The position numbers and the translations under genes are program-made. Source: Nephrocerus scutellatus (Eukaryota > Arthropoda > Insecta > Diptera > Pipunculidae). Taken from it: a stretch of 64,000 bases of DNA. Location of the stretch: contig OX352763.1 in assembly GCA_947095585.1 (NCBI GenBank), positions 17,781,462 through 17,845,461 on the forward strand, in the 5' to 3' direction. Positions 43,311 to 53,404 of this stretch are shown one piece after another. Position 1 is the first letter of the stretch, and the number at the start of each line of letters is the position of its first letter. The notes beneath the pieces are model-generated. The model was not told where the DNA came from, searched no databases, and was given only the letters and a program-made list of their open reading frames with translations.

Positions 43311-44570
43311 TAGTAACCATGTTGATGAACTATCTCAGACCAAGTAAGGAGGTTTGGAAGAAGGGCTCGGAGATCTGTACTGAGCAAAGAAAGAAGAAAC
43401 AATGGGCAGTAAGAACCTATCAGCTTTACAAATCGGCACTCGGCAGGTCATGCAAGCTGGAATAGATAAAATCCTTCCATACCTTTTATAACCAGTCTAG
43501 TACTCGGGTATAGACCGATAGAACGGTGAAGGGCGAGAGTGGTATTTATACTGAAATTGGAGAGGGAAGACCCCATCCAATCAAAGTTTTGCAGACCAAT
43601 TAGCATAAGTTTAATTGTTCTAAAGACTATCGAAAACTATATAAGGTCGATAGTATTGGAAAGAGAGCCAAAACATTCCAGTCTAAAGACTATCGGAAAG
43701 GCTATCGACAACTATATGTATAAGGTCGAGAGTATTGGAAAGAGAACCAAAACATTCCAGTCTAAACACTATCGGAAAGGCAGAATCGACAACTATATGT
43801 ATAAGGTCGAGAGTATTGGAAAGAGAGCCAAAACATTCCAGTATAAAGACTATAGGCAAGGCTATCGACAACTATATGTATAAGGTCGAGAGTATTGGAA
43901 AGAGAGCCAAAACATTCCAGTCTAAACACTATCGGAAAGGCTATCGACAACTATATGTATAAGGTCGAGAGTATTGGAATAAGAGCCAAAACATTCCAGT
44001 CTAAAGACTATCGGAAAGGCTATCGACTACTCTATGTATAAGGTCGAGAGTATTGGAAAGAGAGCCAAAACATTCCAGTCTAATGGCTATCGGAAAGGCT
44101 ATCGACAACTATATGTATAAGGTCGAGAGTATTGGAAAGAGAGCCAAAACATTCCAGTCTAAAGACTATCGGAAAGGCTATCGACAACTATATGTATAAG
44201 GTTGAGAGTATTGGAAAGAAAGCCAAAACATTCCAGTCTAAAGACTATCGGAAAGGCTATCGACAACTATATAAGATCAAGAGTATTGGAAAGAGAGCCA
44301 AAATTTTCCAGAGCGGTCAGATGTACGGAGACCGCACTATGGAAGCTGGCGGAACGTATACAGGGGTCCCTTGTCAGTAAGGAAATTACGATATGTGGCT
44401 TCCTAGACATCGTAGAAGACTTCAACAACGCATCTCATGTAACTATAAGAAAAGCTCTGAAGAGAAAGGAAGAAGGCAACATAATTACTCAATGGATGTG
44501 CGAATGCTGTGCATGTGAGACTTAAATCGGTGACAAAGGTAAAGGGACTTAGGGTAAACCCAAACAAGAA
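43310..44570 (+). pseudogene. LINE-B RT with internal 79-bp tandem expansion
   Basis: Plus-strand RT of LOA/I type. Before the array: VVFILKLEREDPIQSKFCRP and ISISLIVLKTIENYIRS, the usual PKPGK...FRPISL...LKT(I/L)E block. After it: CTETALWKLAERIQGSLVSK and EITICGFLDIVEDFNNASH, which is motif A with its Asp (FLDIEGAFNN in relatives). Between them, coding for about 25 residues (LKTIGKAIDNYMYK plus VLEREPKHSS) is repeated many times. The frames before (43,539) and after (44,202) the array are the same modulo 3, but a stop at about 43,881 closes the reading frame inside. The copy is dead. Palm, thumb and RNase H downstream are missing. Confidence 0.75.
43600..44313 (+). repeat. 79-bp minisatellite derived from RT coding sequence, about nine units
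   Basis: The marker ATTGGAAAGAGAGCCAAAAC (first bases ATTGGA) occurs at 43,655, 43,734, 43,815, 43,894, 43,973, 44,052, 44,131, 44,210 and 44,285. Spacings are 79, 81, 79, 79, 79, 79, 79 and 75. Inner units contain ACTATATGTATAAG; the first and last unit edges have ACTATATAAG, lacking four bases. Units are highly alike, a sign of recent amplification. Confidence 0.95.
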
Positions 44571-45470
44571 CACACCGGTGCCTTCACCAATAGAAGCAAG
44601 TACCTTGGATAGTATACTGAAATGAAACAAACACCAACAAGCAGTACTCAATAATATACACTCAATGTATATAAATTGTATAACCAATATAAATTAAAAT
44701 ACCATTGAATTGCGGCTCCGTGCGATGGCAAAGAGTCTTTTAGAGTTGGAAGAAGAAATGCCATAAACTTCGTATTATCCTTTTCTAACAAAATAAGTTC
44801 CAGAGATAACTTCCCTGTGATTTATCTGATAAACAATTTAATATTTAACAAGAATTCAGGGTGGTCCAAGAAGAACGCTTTAACTGCGTTGGAATACGTT
44901 GGAACACCATATCATTGCTGGACTTGCCGCCACACAACGATGATTTACAAATCATTTAGTGTACATCACTGAGATACACCAGATTTATCACACCTTTCAT
45001 GTAGAATTTTTGAATTCCTCTTCTAGTTTTAGAGTTTCTTTGCATTCATGAACAGTAAAATGTTGGTGCTGATAATAACTCATCTGTTAAAAAGTTGCAG
45101 CAAAAACTTGCAGTTTTTCTAGTTCCCCATCTACTCAGTCTCTATTACCTCTAAGTGCCTAATCAAAATTGACGACTCCATGTCATCATTAATCATACAG
45201 TCGTCATTCATAGAGCGTTTATGGAAGTAAACCTGCAAGTGAGTTGCTAATGACCCGACGGTTTTCTTCATGTTTCTAAGGTAAAAACATTCACTTAAGC
45301 AGAAATTGTGTTTATGACCTGCTTATTAACTTCTTACATAACAATCAGTTGCAGAAAAACTCTTTACATTATGGTTAACAGTGCATAGGCGCAACACTGC
45401 AATATTTTTGGAATAAACACTTATAGATAGTATAGATAAAGTCAGGACACCATCAAAGTTATCTTACCAG
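44570..45470. other. Non-coding DNA, unrecognised
   Basis: AT-rich with no domain or known repeat seen. Confidence 0.35.
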
Positions 45471-45770
45471 AGACTCTTTAATGATAAAATCTACGAGCGT
45501 TACCACGATGTCGACACCGTGCAGAGAATGAAACTCGTTAGGATCCGGTGTGCACTACACCTAGCTCGGATATGGGCGAAGAGGACTAGCTCACATGTGG
45601 GCGAAGAGGATTCTTTCGGAAAGCCTTTTGCAGTTGCATTTATGCGAACCGACAGCGAGACCGGCCAAGTCTATGTAGGAACGACGGCGCAGACTATGAC
45701 GCCCAGAGTTAATGGATGCCAAACTCGATGACATCGAGAATGTTTTAAAAACATTCCAAATTTTAGGGAA
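45470..45770 (+). mobile_element. LINE-A 3' end fragment
   Basis: Blocks KIYERYHDVDTVQRMKLVRI, HLARI and SETGQVYVGTTAQTM correspond to YNDEIYERYRDVDIV...HLARMSEEDPA at the end of other LINE-A copies. A short GCGAAGAGGA segment is duplicated inside (about 45,570 and 45,601). Confidence 0.75.
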
Positions 45771-46380
45771 AACAAAACAAGTTACTGCTCGATGCCACCT
45801 TTAGAGCGGTCTATAGCGTCGAGTCTCTTAACAAATTTATTGCATGCTGAACGAACGTAACGATCTCGTCAACATGGTATTTACGGTTCAACAGAACGTT
45901 CGTTTGCTGCTCTGGTTACCTACGCTCGCCAGATCCCAGAGTTCGTGATGTTGGGGCGATTTTCAACTGATAATTAACTGGAAGCTGTACGGTGAACGGG
46001 AAGTTCGGTCGGTCGGTCGGCGGGTTGAGTGTTCTACTCTCGTTTAAACACGAAATGTATTTCGTGTTTTGTTGCCAAAAAGGTGTCTTGGTGGTGAAGT
46101 GGGTGCACTTGCACTACTTTAGGATGGTGAAGAAGCTGAGGTACTTCCACACACTTTGATCGTGGCTTTCAACCTCGTATCACTATTTAATTATGTAAAG
46201 TTGGTGGGAATTATACCAGTATGTGAAAGGAAAAGTCGCTCTGTTTGTTTTTTGTAGGGTTTTTGCGTCTTTCGTCTGGATAAATTCCCTTCCACCTGTT
46301 GTTAATCTGACCTTTTAATTATTATTGTAATTATTTTTTTGTGTTATTTAGTTTGTTTATAAGTAAAAGAAGTGTTTTTT
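45770..46380. other. Non-coding DNA with (CGGT)n
   Basis: A GGTCGGTCGGTCGG run lies at 46,006-46,020. No domain, and no firm promoter. Confidence 0.35.
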
Positions 46381-46384
46381 GGCT

Positions 46385-46475
46385 TTTCTCTAAATCTTGC
46401 CCATGTGGGGATTCGAACCAGTGATGCTGGGTGTTGGTCGTATGCCGTAAAGGCGTGCTTACCAGTTGTACCATT
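46385..46475 (-). ncRNA. tRNA-like sequence (SINE head or tRNA pseudogene)
   Basis: On the minus strand, AATGGTACAACTGGTAAGCA looks like a tRNA D-arm with A-box, and ACTGGTTCGAATCCCCAC is a B-box/T-arm. The T-stem pairing is imperfect and I cannot form a convincing acceptor stem, so it is unlikely to be a working tRNA. No SINE-1 body follows it. It may be the head of a different SINE or a relic. Confidence 0.5.
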
Positions 46476-46714
46476 AGCTTGCTTGTTTTATTGCTAAATT
46501 AGTTATATGATCTATTCGTATTGTGTAGCGCCACACACTAGTCATGTCATGTACATGATGACCAGATTCGTTACAACACAACTTGGACTTCTTCATATGG
46601 CCCTATTTAAGAGGCCAAGGTGTTGACAAAAAGATATGAAAGTGTGGACGCATTGAAGACAGCTCTTCGTAGATAAAGGACCAAAATACCAATGCAATGC
46701 CTTCGTTAAGAGAC

Positions 46715-47225
46715 TAGACGCTGTTGTACCAGTTCATACCGTAACTTTGGTGCTTAGCAAAAAGCCCTCTGCCCTTTTAGCCGCATTAGAGAAAAAAGTC
46801 CTACGGAGCACTTTTGGGGCCGTATGTGACGAAAGATAATTCCAGATGCTCTATAAAGATAATATCCAAAATCTTTACCGCAATATGGACATCCGGTAGA
46901 GAGGAAACCTAGCTCACATCAGCAAAGAGAATCCCGCTTGGAAATTTGCTTTATGGGGCATGACAGCGAGGCAGGCCAAACCTATGTCTGCAGGCATAGA
47001 CCGGGCTGCTTAGAGTTAAGATGATTCCAAATGCTCTATAAAGATAATATCTAAAAACTTTACCGCGATATGGACATCCGGTAGAGAGGAATCCTATCTC
47101 ACATCAGCAAAGAGAATCCCGCTTGGAAATTTGCCTTATGGGGCATAACAGCGAGGCAGGCCAAACCTATCTGTAGGCATAGATCAGGCTGCTTAGAGTT
47201 AAGGGATCGGCTAGAAATCGGAGAA
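46715..47225 (+). mobile_element. LINE-A 3' fragment with 185-bp internal duplication
   Basis: Blocks TLVLSKKPSALLAALEKKVL and FGAVCDER match the LINE-A RT end (WVLSKKHSDLLAAFERKV). The following 185 bases (46,839-47,023) are repeated directly (47,024-47,208), each copy holding ATGCTCTATAAAGATAATAT, CGCTTGGAAATTTGC and AGCGAGGCAGGCCAAACCTA. Copies differ at several positions. Confidence 0.8.
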
Positions 47226-48815
47226 CAGGAACGGACCCATGTTGTAGATATTGATGAATTCAGTAGTACCATCTAATGACAGTACTTAAGGCGTATCTTG
47301 TACAACAGAAATTAATTTTCCTTGGTCCGACTGTTTCTGGTATCCATTAGTCTTGTTACATGTTAAAATGGAATCACGACCGCCTGAAATGTAACGAAAA
47401 GTCTTACCATAGTACAAATAATGTGACCGACCCAGTTCAAAACTTAGTCGGTCACCGTTTCAGTTCATGTAACATGTAACAGCGCTGTTTGTTGCGAACG
47501 ACAGCTGCCGTGCTGGATCGAAATAGATTCACGCATGCAAAATACGCCCTCGGAATACGATACCAAGAAGTTAGCGGACATAAGCGACGCTTACCACGCA
47601 TTGCGGTCAATCGCTTTACTACTCACAAGAAAAAGAAAATAATTTAGAATTTTTCTTTTCAAAATGCCATCCTGATTATGTTATTAAAAAATACTCTCAA
47701 AGCTATGTGTTTGTGCTGATTATTTTGTGTGTGACTTTTTATCGTTTTCCTTCCCATATATTTTCAATGGCAATGCACACTTTTCCACTTGGCCACAACA
47801 CACGAAGGAGTAATTAATGAATATTCACATTTAGACGTAAGTAAAACTCACATGCGATTATAATTTAACGGGATTTTGTTATAACAACGTGCGAGTACTC
47901 GTATATACCCACACAAGTACATTCATTGTGTTCACATACTACTATGTGCAGTGCATGCAAATGCACGGACAGATATGTCCTTAGAGATTAATGGCAACTG
48001 ACATTTCAGCTCTGAAGTGACTTTTCGAACTGTAACAAAGACATTTAAAGTACTCGTACTCCTGAAGAGGTACCATAATAGTAGGTATGGCATCAGCAAG
48101 AGCAGAGCACGCACGGAGTCGGAGTCGTAGTCGGAGTCGAAGTCTTAACCAGCACAGCAACAGCCGCCACTCTATATATGAATATCCTGTTGGAACCTTA
48201 GACTTATGAACGAACACTGTTCAGAGGAGTCAGTAGATGAAAGGGCAAAACAAGAGATTACTTACTACTTGGCTTCAATGGTTGGAGTCTAACTTGTACT
48301 TGGACTGAAAATGCAAAATTCTTGCCAGCAACACAATAGACGTGCAAATAGGCTTAAAATCTGCCATCCATTCAAAAGGATGTGAATGGCTGTGTGAGAA
48401 GGAACTTTTATCGAAATCGTGCAGCACGAAGCAGCTTCTTACTTCAGTTTGTCGTTTGAGCAAAGTGTAGGGTAAAATTGCTTTAACGTACTTATTGTTG
48501 TTGTTATTGTTCCTCTTGTTGTTGTAATGTTTATCCCCATCTCATATCAACATGCAAAGTGTTTATTCGATTTAAATGATCGCACAGTGCCCTCAACTGA
48601 CTGAATTGGTAATAGTTGAGTTTAAGTGGATGTGGAAGTAGAAGGCAAACAAAAGCTGAACTTAATTGATTCTCGCTTTTGCGTTCAAAGTGCTAACAGC
48701 CACTATGGAATATTAGTTGATATGTCGAATATGCAACATTGTGTGCTGTGCTTTTTCTTGACTGATAACACAGCATATATTGTAATTATTGTTAAGATCA
48801 ACGCATGTCTAATAT
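47225..48815. other. Repeat-poor non-coding DNA
   Basis: Contains a (GGAGTC)n-like run at 48,115-48,145, which is the source of an Arg/Leu-rich low-complexity frame, and a GTT triplet run near 48,496-48,525. No gene recognised. Confidence 0.4.
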
Positions 48816-48816
48816 A

Positions 48817-50961
48817 CAGGGTGTATCTGTTTACCTGGCAAGTACTTAAGGGGGTAAAGGGGGTACTTTTGACCTTACATCACTTCACACCCTATAACTC
48901 TTGAACGCTTCTAGCTACAAGGCTACAAGGAAAATTAAAATCTTTACAATAAATAATTAAACGATAAACGTCATAGTCAAAAAGAATCTTAAAATTCAAC
49001 CAAAGAGTCCGCGGTATGACGCAATATACACAGCGTTTCACATACTGCAAAGACAAAGAGTGTAATCTGATCGCCGATCTCAAAGGCATCTTAGAGCGAT
49101 GGGATGAGCACTTTAGTGAGTTGTTTAATGGCCAGCTAACTGAGGAAATGGAGGCTCCACCATAAACCGAATACCACACTATGCTGCCGCCACCAAGCAT
49201 AGACAAACTAAGCGGAGCGATAAATCGGCTGAAAAATAATAAGGCCTCGGGATTGGATGGTATCCCAGCGGAGCTGATTATAACAGGAGGTCCCGCAATA
49301 TAGCAAGAAATTCATGAACTAATAGTGCAGGAATGGGAGGAAGAAGCGTAGCCAAAATACTGGCAAATAGGCATCCTATGCCCCATACATTAGGAAGGGG
49401 ATCACAACGTGCAGAAATTATCTTTGTGTAACATTGTTGAGTACCGCGTATAAGATTTTCGCATCTATCCTTCCAGACAGGATAGCCCCATACGCTAAAG
49501 TCATCATTGTTCCATACAAGTGCAGCTTCATTACAGGAAAATCAACAACTGATCAGATGTACACCCTTAGGCAGGTGATAGAAAAATGTCTAGAGTTTCA
49601 AAACTCACTACACCATCTTTTTATAGACTTTAATGCATATGATATGATAGCATAGCCAGAGTAGAACTTTATAAAGCTATTCGGCATCCCAAAAAAACTG
49701 ACACGACTATGTCGGTTTACCATACCAATGTTTTGAGAAAAGTAAAAATATCCGGATCACTATAAATCCCATTCAATATATATAACGGGCTCCGACAAGG
49801 GGATGAACTGGCCAGCGTCCTCTTCAACCTGGCCTTGGAGAAAGTGATGCGAGACTCAGACGTAACGGCGAGAGGAACAATCCTCTATAAGTCCATTCAG
49901 ATACTGGCTTACGCAGACGATATTGACATCGTTGGTAGAAACTCAAGAGCTGTACAAGGATCTTTCATTCAGATCGAGCAGGCGGCACGAAATCTGGGGT
50001 TGCACATAAATGAGAGCAAAACGAAGTACATGGTGGCCACGCGTGCGACTAGAAGATCCAACATTGGTCACTTAATTAAAATAGTGGAGCGCGAGTTTGA
50101 AGTAGTGCAATCATTTAACTATCTGGGGTCAACTGTAGCAGCCTATAACAGCATGGAACCAGAAATACGCGCACGGTTGCTTAAAGCCAACAAAGCTTAC
50201 TATAGTCTATCAAGACTCTTCAAATCCAGGAACTTAACCATAACATCCAAGCTGCTGATATATAAGACAATGGTCATACCAGTACTTACATATGGATCCG
50301 ACACTTGGGTGCTTAGCAAAAAGCATTCTGACCTCTTAGCCGCGTTCGAGAGAAAAGTCTAACAGAGAATTGTTGGCACCTTATGTGAGGAAGGACGATT
50401 CCGGAGACTCTATAATGATGAGATCTACGAGCGTTACCTCGATGTCGACATTGAAGAGAATTAAGCTCGGTAGGCTTCGGTGGTGAGCTCGCATGAGCAA
50501 AGACGATCCTGCTTTTAATTTTATCCCTACCGAATGAAAAAAACTGTGGTTTGAATTTTTGTAGGAAATTGAATAGGCTCTAATACTGTATTAGTAAAAA
50601 AAAAATATCGAAAAGCATTTTTCGAGATACTCGCTTTTGAAAATACAATTAAAAAAAAAAATTTTTTTTGTCTTTGACCACCTTGATAACGGTAATAGTT
50701 AAATAAATTATAAAGAAATGTACACTGTTTATCGTAGAAATTTACTTTTCTTTAAAAAAAGATCAACAGTATCCTTGTAGCTGGAAATGTTCAAGAGATA
50801 CAGGGTGTAAAGTGATGTAAGAATAAAAGTACGTTTCTTGGCCATTAAAACTCTGTGTTACAATTAGACCCTACCCCTCCTACTCCATCCAGTTTTTTTC
50901 TCGTAATTAACCAAGGAGTCATCCCTTTAAGTATTTGTCACCTAAACAGATACACACTGTG
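48817..50961. mobile_element. Palindromic non-autonomous Tc1/mariner-type element containing LINE-A
   Basis: Left end CAGGGTGTATCTGTTTACCT at 48,817 and right end, reverse-complemented, CACAGTGTGTATCTGTTTAG from 50,961, are inverted repeats with a 2-base indel. Both are flanked by TA (48,815-48,816; 50,962-50,963). Inner inverted segments also match: TTACATCACTTCACACCCTA with CTCTTGAAC and AGCTACAAGG on the left pair with 50,773-50,822. No transposase is present. About 620 bases remain once the LINE-A segment at 48,998-50,517 is removed. TA duplication and CAGGGTG-type ends point to Tc1/mariner mobilisation. Confidence 0.75.
48998..50517 (+). mobile_element. LINE-A copy, linker and RT
   Basis: Plus-strand RT inside the palindromic element. 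From the left: ACCAAAGAGTCCGCGGTATG phrase, LKGILERWDEHFSELFNGQL, LKNNKASGLDGIPAELI, TTDQMYTLRQVIEKCLEFQN and SLHHLFIDF. The cleanest part is the open frame 49,835-50,362 (175 codons). It has the active-site YADD at residues 26-29 in ILAYADDIDIVGRNS, then SKTKYMVATRATRRSNIGHL, VQSFNYLGSTVAAYNSMEPE and WVLSKKHSDLLAAFERKV. Several frameshifts lie before 49,835. Both the 5' and the 3' ends of the family are missing, so the segment does not end like a normal target-primed insertion. Confidence 0.85.
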
Positions 50962-50964
50962 TAT

Positions 50965-51880
50965 GTTAATCGGGTCTTAGGCAAATTTCCCGCATTAATT
51001 AACTAATTACCAACATCGAATTCTAAACTGACAACTTAGCAGGTATATTTGGCAGTTAATCAGTTAACAAAGATTACCAATAAATTGGCAATAACCAAAC
51101 TTATACAATGGTTATGTTAATGGGTGATACGAGTATCTGTCTAAGTAGATTTACGATCGATCGCTTGCTACTGCCCACTGTTGCGCAACGATAATTTACG
51201 ATAACAAAAATGCTAATACCCGGTTTTCGTTTCCACGTACAAATTAGTTAAGAAACGTAGACGGAATGTATATTTGTAACAGCAAAGCTAAGAAATTCCC
51301 AGAGACTGATTTTGATTTCAAGCGTGCTTGCCTCTCGAAAAAACATACCGCGGTAGTGTACATTTCTTACATGTCTGCGAATCAGGTGATAATATGAGTC
51401 AAGCCTTAGGTGGCTTAATTGGTTGTTGCTGTTCGTCGATCTTGATTGGCGATTTTATTGGCATTTCAATCGTTAAACCACTTTACGATTAATTGAAGTG
51501 GATTATCTGGTCTTTTTGGAAGAAAGCGTGAAGATTTTTTCCAGAATGTTTTACATGTAAATTGAAAAAAAAAGCATTTGTATCTATCTGGAACATCCTA
51601 GTTTTTTCGGTCACATTAAAAAACAATAATAGGAAGTTTTTCCGTGACAGCCAACATTGGCACATAAATGCACTGCAACAACACGTCTCCAAAATAGCAT
51701 TCCTTTCCTTTTGAACTAAAAGTTATATCTGGAAGGCATTCGAAGAAGATAGCGCTATCATCCGCAATAAAAATTTCGTCAGCGGTAAATTCATTTAAAG
51801 GAAATGCAAATCACTGCTTTTCCCAAGACACAAGACATGCTTCATGATCTGGATGTTTCGGAATATTTTACAAATACTCC
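50965..51880. other. Non-coding AT-rich DNA
   Basis: No domain recognised. A minus-strand frame near 51,489-51,692 has no family. Confidence 0.35.
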
Positions 51881-52130
51881 GGTTCTATTTTCCTCTTCAA
51901 TTGGAAACCATTTCAAATGTGGAATGGACTTGATAGTGATTCGCATATCTTTACTGGGCTTGTAACATTGCTCATGGTAAACCTACGTAGTCGTGTCAGT
52001 TTATTTGGTATATCGATTGCTTTAAAAAACTCTAGTCTAGGAACTGAAGACATTTTTCCATCGCCTGCCTTAGAATTTAAGAGTTGTGGAGTTATCAGGT
52101 ATGAAGACGCACTATTATATTGACTTTAGT
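51880..52130 (-). mobile_element. LINE-A RT fragment
   Basis: Plus-strand phrases GACTTGATAGTGATTCGCAT, GGTAAACCTACGTAGTCGTG and TCAGTTTATTTGG are the reverse complement of LINE-A RT around VKISGSL and LTM.N; compare 58,548-58,630. It is a short, decayed piece. Confidence 0.75.
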
Positions 52131-52295
52131 AAGGTCCTTTGAAGTACTATACAACAAAAGTTAAGTCATATCCCTCACCATTTGAAGTGTTCTTAATTAC
52201 TATCTTATGCCTAGAGTACTATACTCTCTCTGCCCTTCATTCTCTATCTTTCTATCGATAATATTCGATTATTATAAAATCAGGTATAGCCACAT

Positions 52296-52547
52296 GGCGG
52301 GTGCCGTGGCTCAGTGGATAAGAGCATGGTTTCTGTGCAGGAGGTTCGTGGTTCGAATCTCAGTAACACCAAAAGTATTTTTCACGGTGTCCCATCTCTC
52401 GCGAAAGTCTGACAAACGTCCGAGATAAATAACTTGTCACCGTTCGTATCCGGCATTAAATCGTAGGTCCTTCCATTTGTGTGCAAAAGTATACATTCTG
52501 AACACAAATGACAATGGTCTGTCGGGCCGAATATTATTATTATTATA
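52296..52547 (+). repeat. SINE-1, most complete copy
   Basis: tRNA-derived head GGGTGCCGTGGCTCAGTGGA with an A-box TGGCTCAGTGG at 52,307-52,317 and B-box GGTTCGAATCT at 52,350-52,360. Body: CACGGTGTCCCATCTCTCGC, GTCTGACAAACGTCCGAGA, CGGCATTAAATCGTAGG and CCATTTGTGTGCAAAAGTAT. The 3' part GGTCTGTCGGGCCGAAT precedes (ATT)n at 52,531-52,547. RNA polymerase III boxes at about 43 bases spacing match tRNA genes. It is a SINE, not a tRNA gene, because no acceptor stem closes and the body follows. Confidence 0.88.
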
Positions 52548-52591
52548 TAGGAAGTCGTAGATTTTATCAATTTATTTAACTTGGCGTCTAG

Positions 52592-52722
52592 ATGTTTGTC
52601 TGTTTGTACGTTTGTATGTTTGTATGTCTGTATGTCTGTATGTTTGTATATTTGTATGTTTGTATGTTTGTATGTCTGTTTGTTTGTATGTTTGTTTGTT
52701 TGTCAGTTTGTCTGTTTGTTTT
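52592..52722 (+). repeat. (TGTATGTT)n-type tetranucleotide repeat
   Basis: A run of TGTT/TGTA/TGTC units, about 130 bases. The Cys/Val-rich open frames here are artefacts of the repeat. It ends next to a minus-strand R110 unit. Confidence 0.95.
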
Positions 52723-52734
52723 TTTCTAAAACTC

Positions 52735-52812
52735 GATTTTGTTCAAATTTTGTACACATATGTGTCTCCGACGATAATACGTTTTGTAAAAATTTGGAAG
52801 TGATCAGGCGGG
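52735..52812 (-). repeat. R110 unit, minus-strand copy
   Basis: ACACATATGTGTCTCCGACG followed by TTTTGTAAAAATTTGGAAGT and GATCA is the reverse complement of the R110 core (TGATCACTTCCAAATTTTTA to GGAGACACATATGTGT). Confidence 0.75.
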
Positions 52813-53400
52813 GATTCAAGCGCAAGGTACTAATTTTCCGGCAAAACCAAAGATACATAGAAAATATTCATTGACAGTGTTTAAAAGAAGAAACTTAATC
52901 ATCGATACTGCGTATCTTGAACACTGTTGATTTTAGAAGTTGAAGCGATATTTTGATTCACTATAACGGAAAAGTGCTAACCTTACTGCAAAGACAGAAC
53001 TGATCTACGTAATAAAAGCTCAATTATAGAAAATTTAATGAAGACAAAGGCATTGGTCCTAAAACAATATTTTTCCACAACATGTCTGCAGAGCTCAGGT
53101 ACATAACCATCATCGTATTTGTCTCTTCAACCCCTATTCGGTCCTGCCCTCCCGGTACCTTAGGTATGCATGTTTATTTGAAACTTTTATAGAATACGCT
53201 CTCTCCAAAACCACACTTTAAATAGAATTTTCTAATTCATTTCATTTTTTTCCCACGGGCAATAGGGGTCCGATTTTGGTGTGTATGGAACTGTTATTAC
53301 CTATCATTTGCTGCCCATCTACCAAAGCCTTCTTGTAAAAACACCAACAATAAAACGAGACGAAATTTTCTTGAAAAAAATAGTTGTTGTTGTAGCAACT
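52813..53400. other. Non-coding DNA
   Basis: No domain recognised. It lies between R110 and the 3' end of jockey-D. The 3' UTR and tail of that element may extend into it. Confidence 0.35.
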
Positions 53401-53404
53401 ATTA

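Noticed and set aside
43600..44313. Regular repeats considered as a CRISPR array
   Set aside because: There are no unique spacers; units are directly joined, 79 bp long and derived from RT coding sequence in a eukaryotic context.
43539..44525. Overlapping frames of 60-114 codons with repeated KTIGKAIDNY
   Set aside because: They are read-throughs of the 79-bp array in three frames, not separate proteins.
52296..52370. Functional tRNA gene
   Set aside because: A- and B-boxes are good, but no closing acceptor stem is seen and the SINE-1 body plus (ATT)n follows.
52581..52874. Cys/Val-rich 97-codon frame resembling a small membrane protein
   Set aside because: It is the translation of a tetranucleotide repeat.
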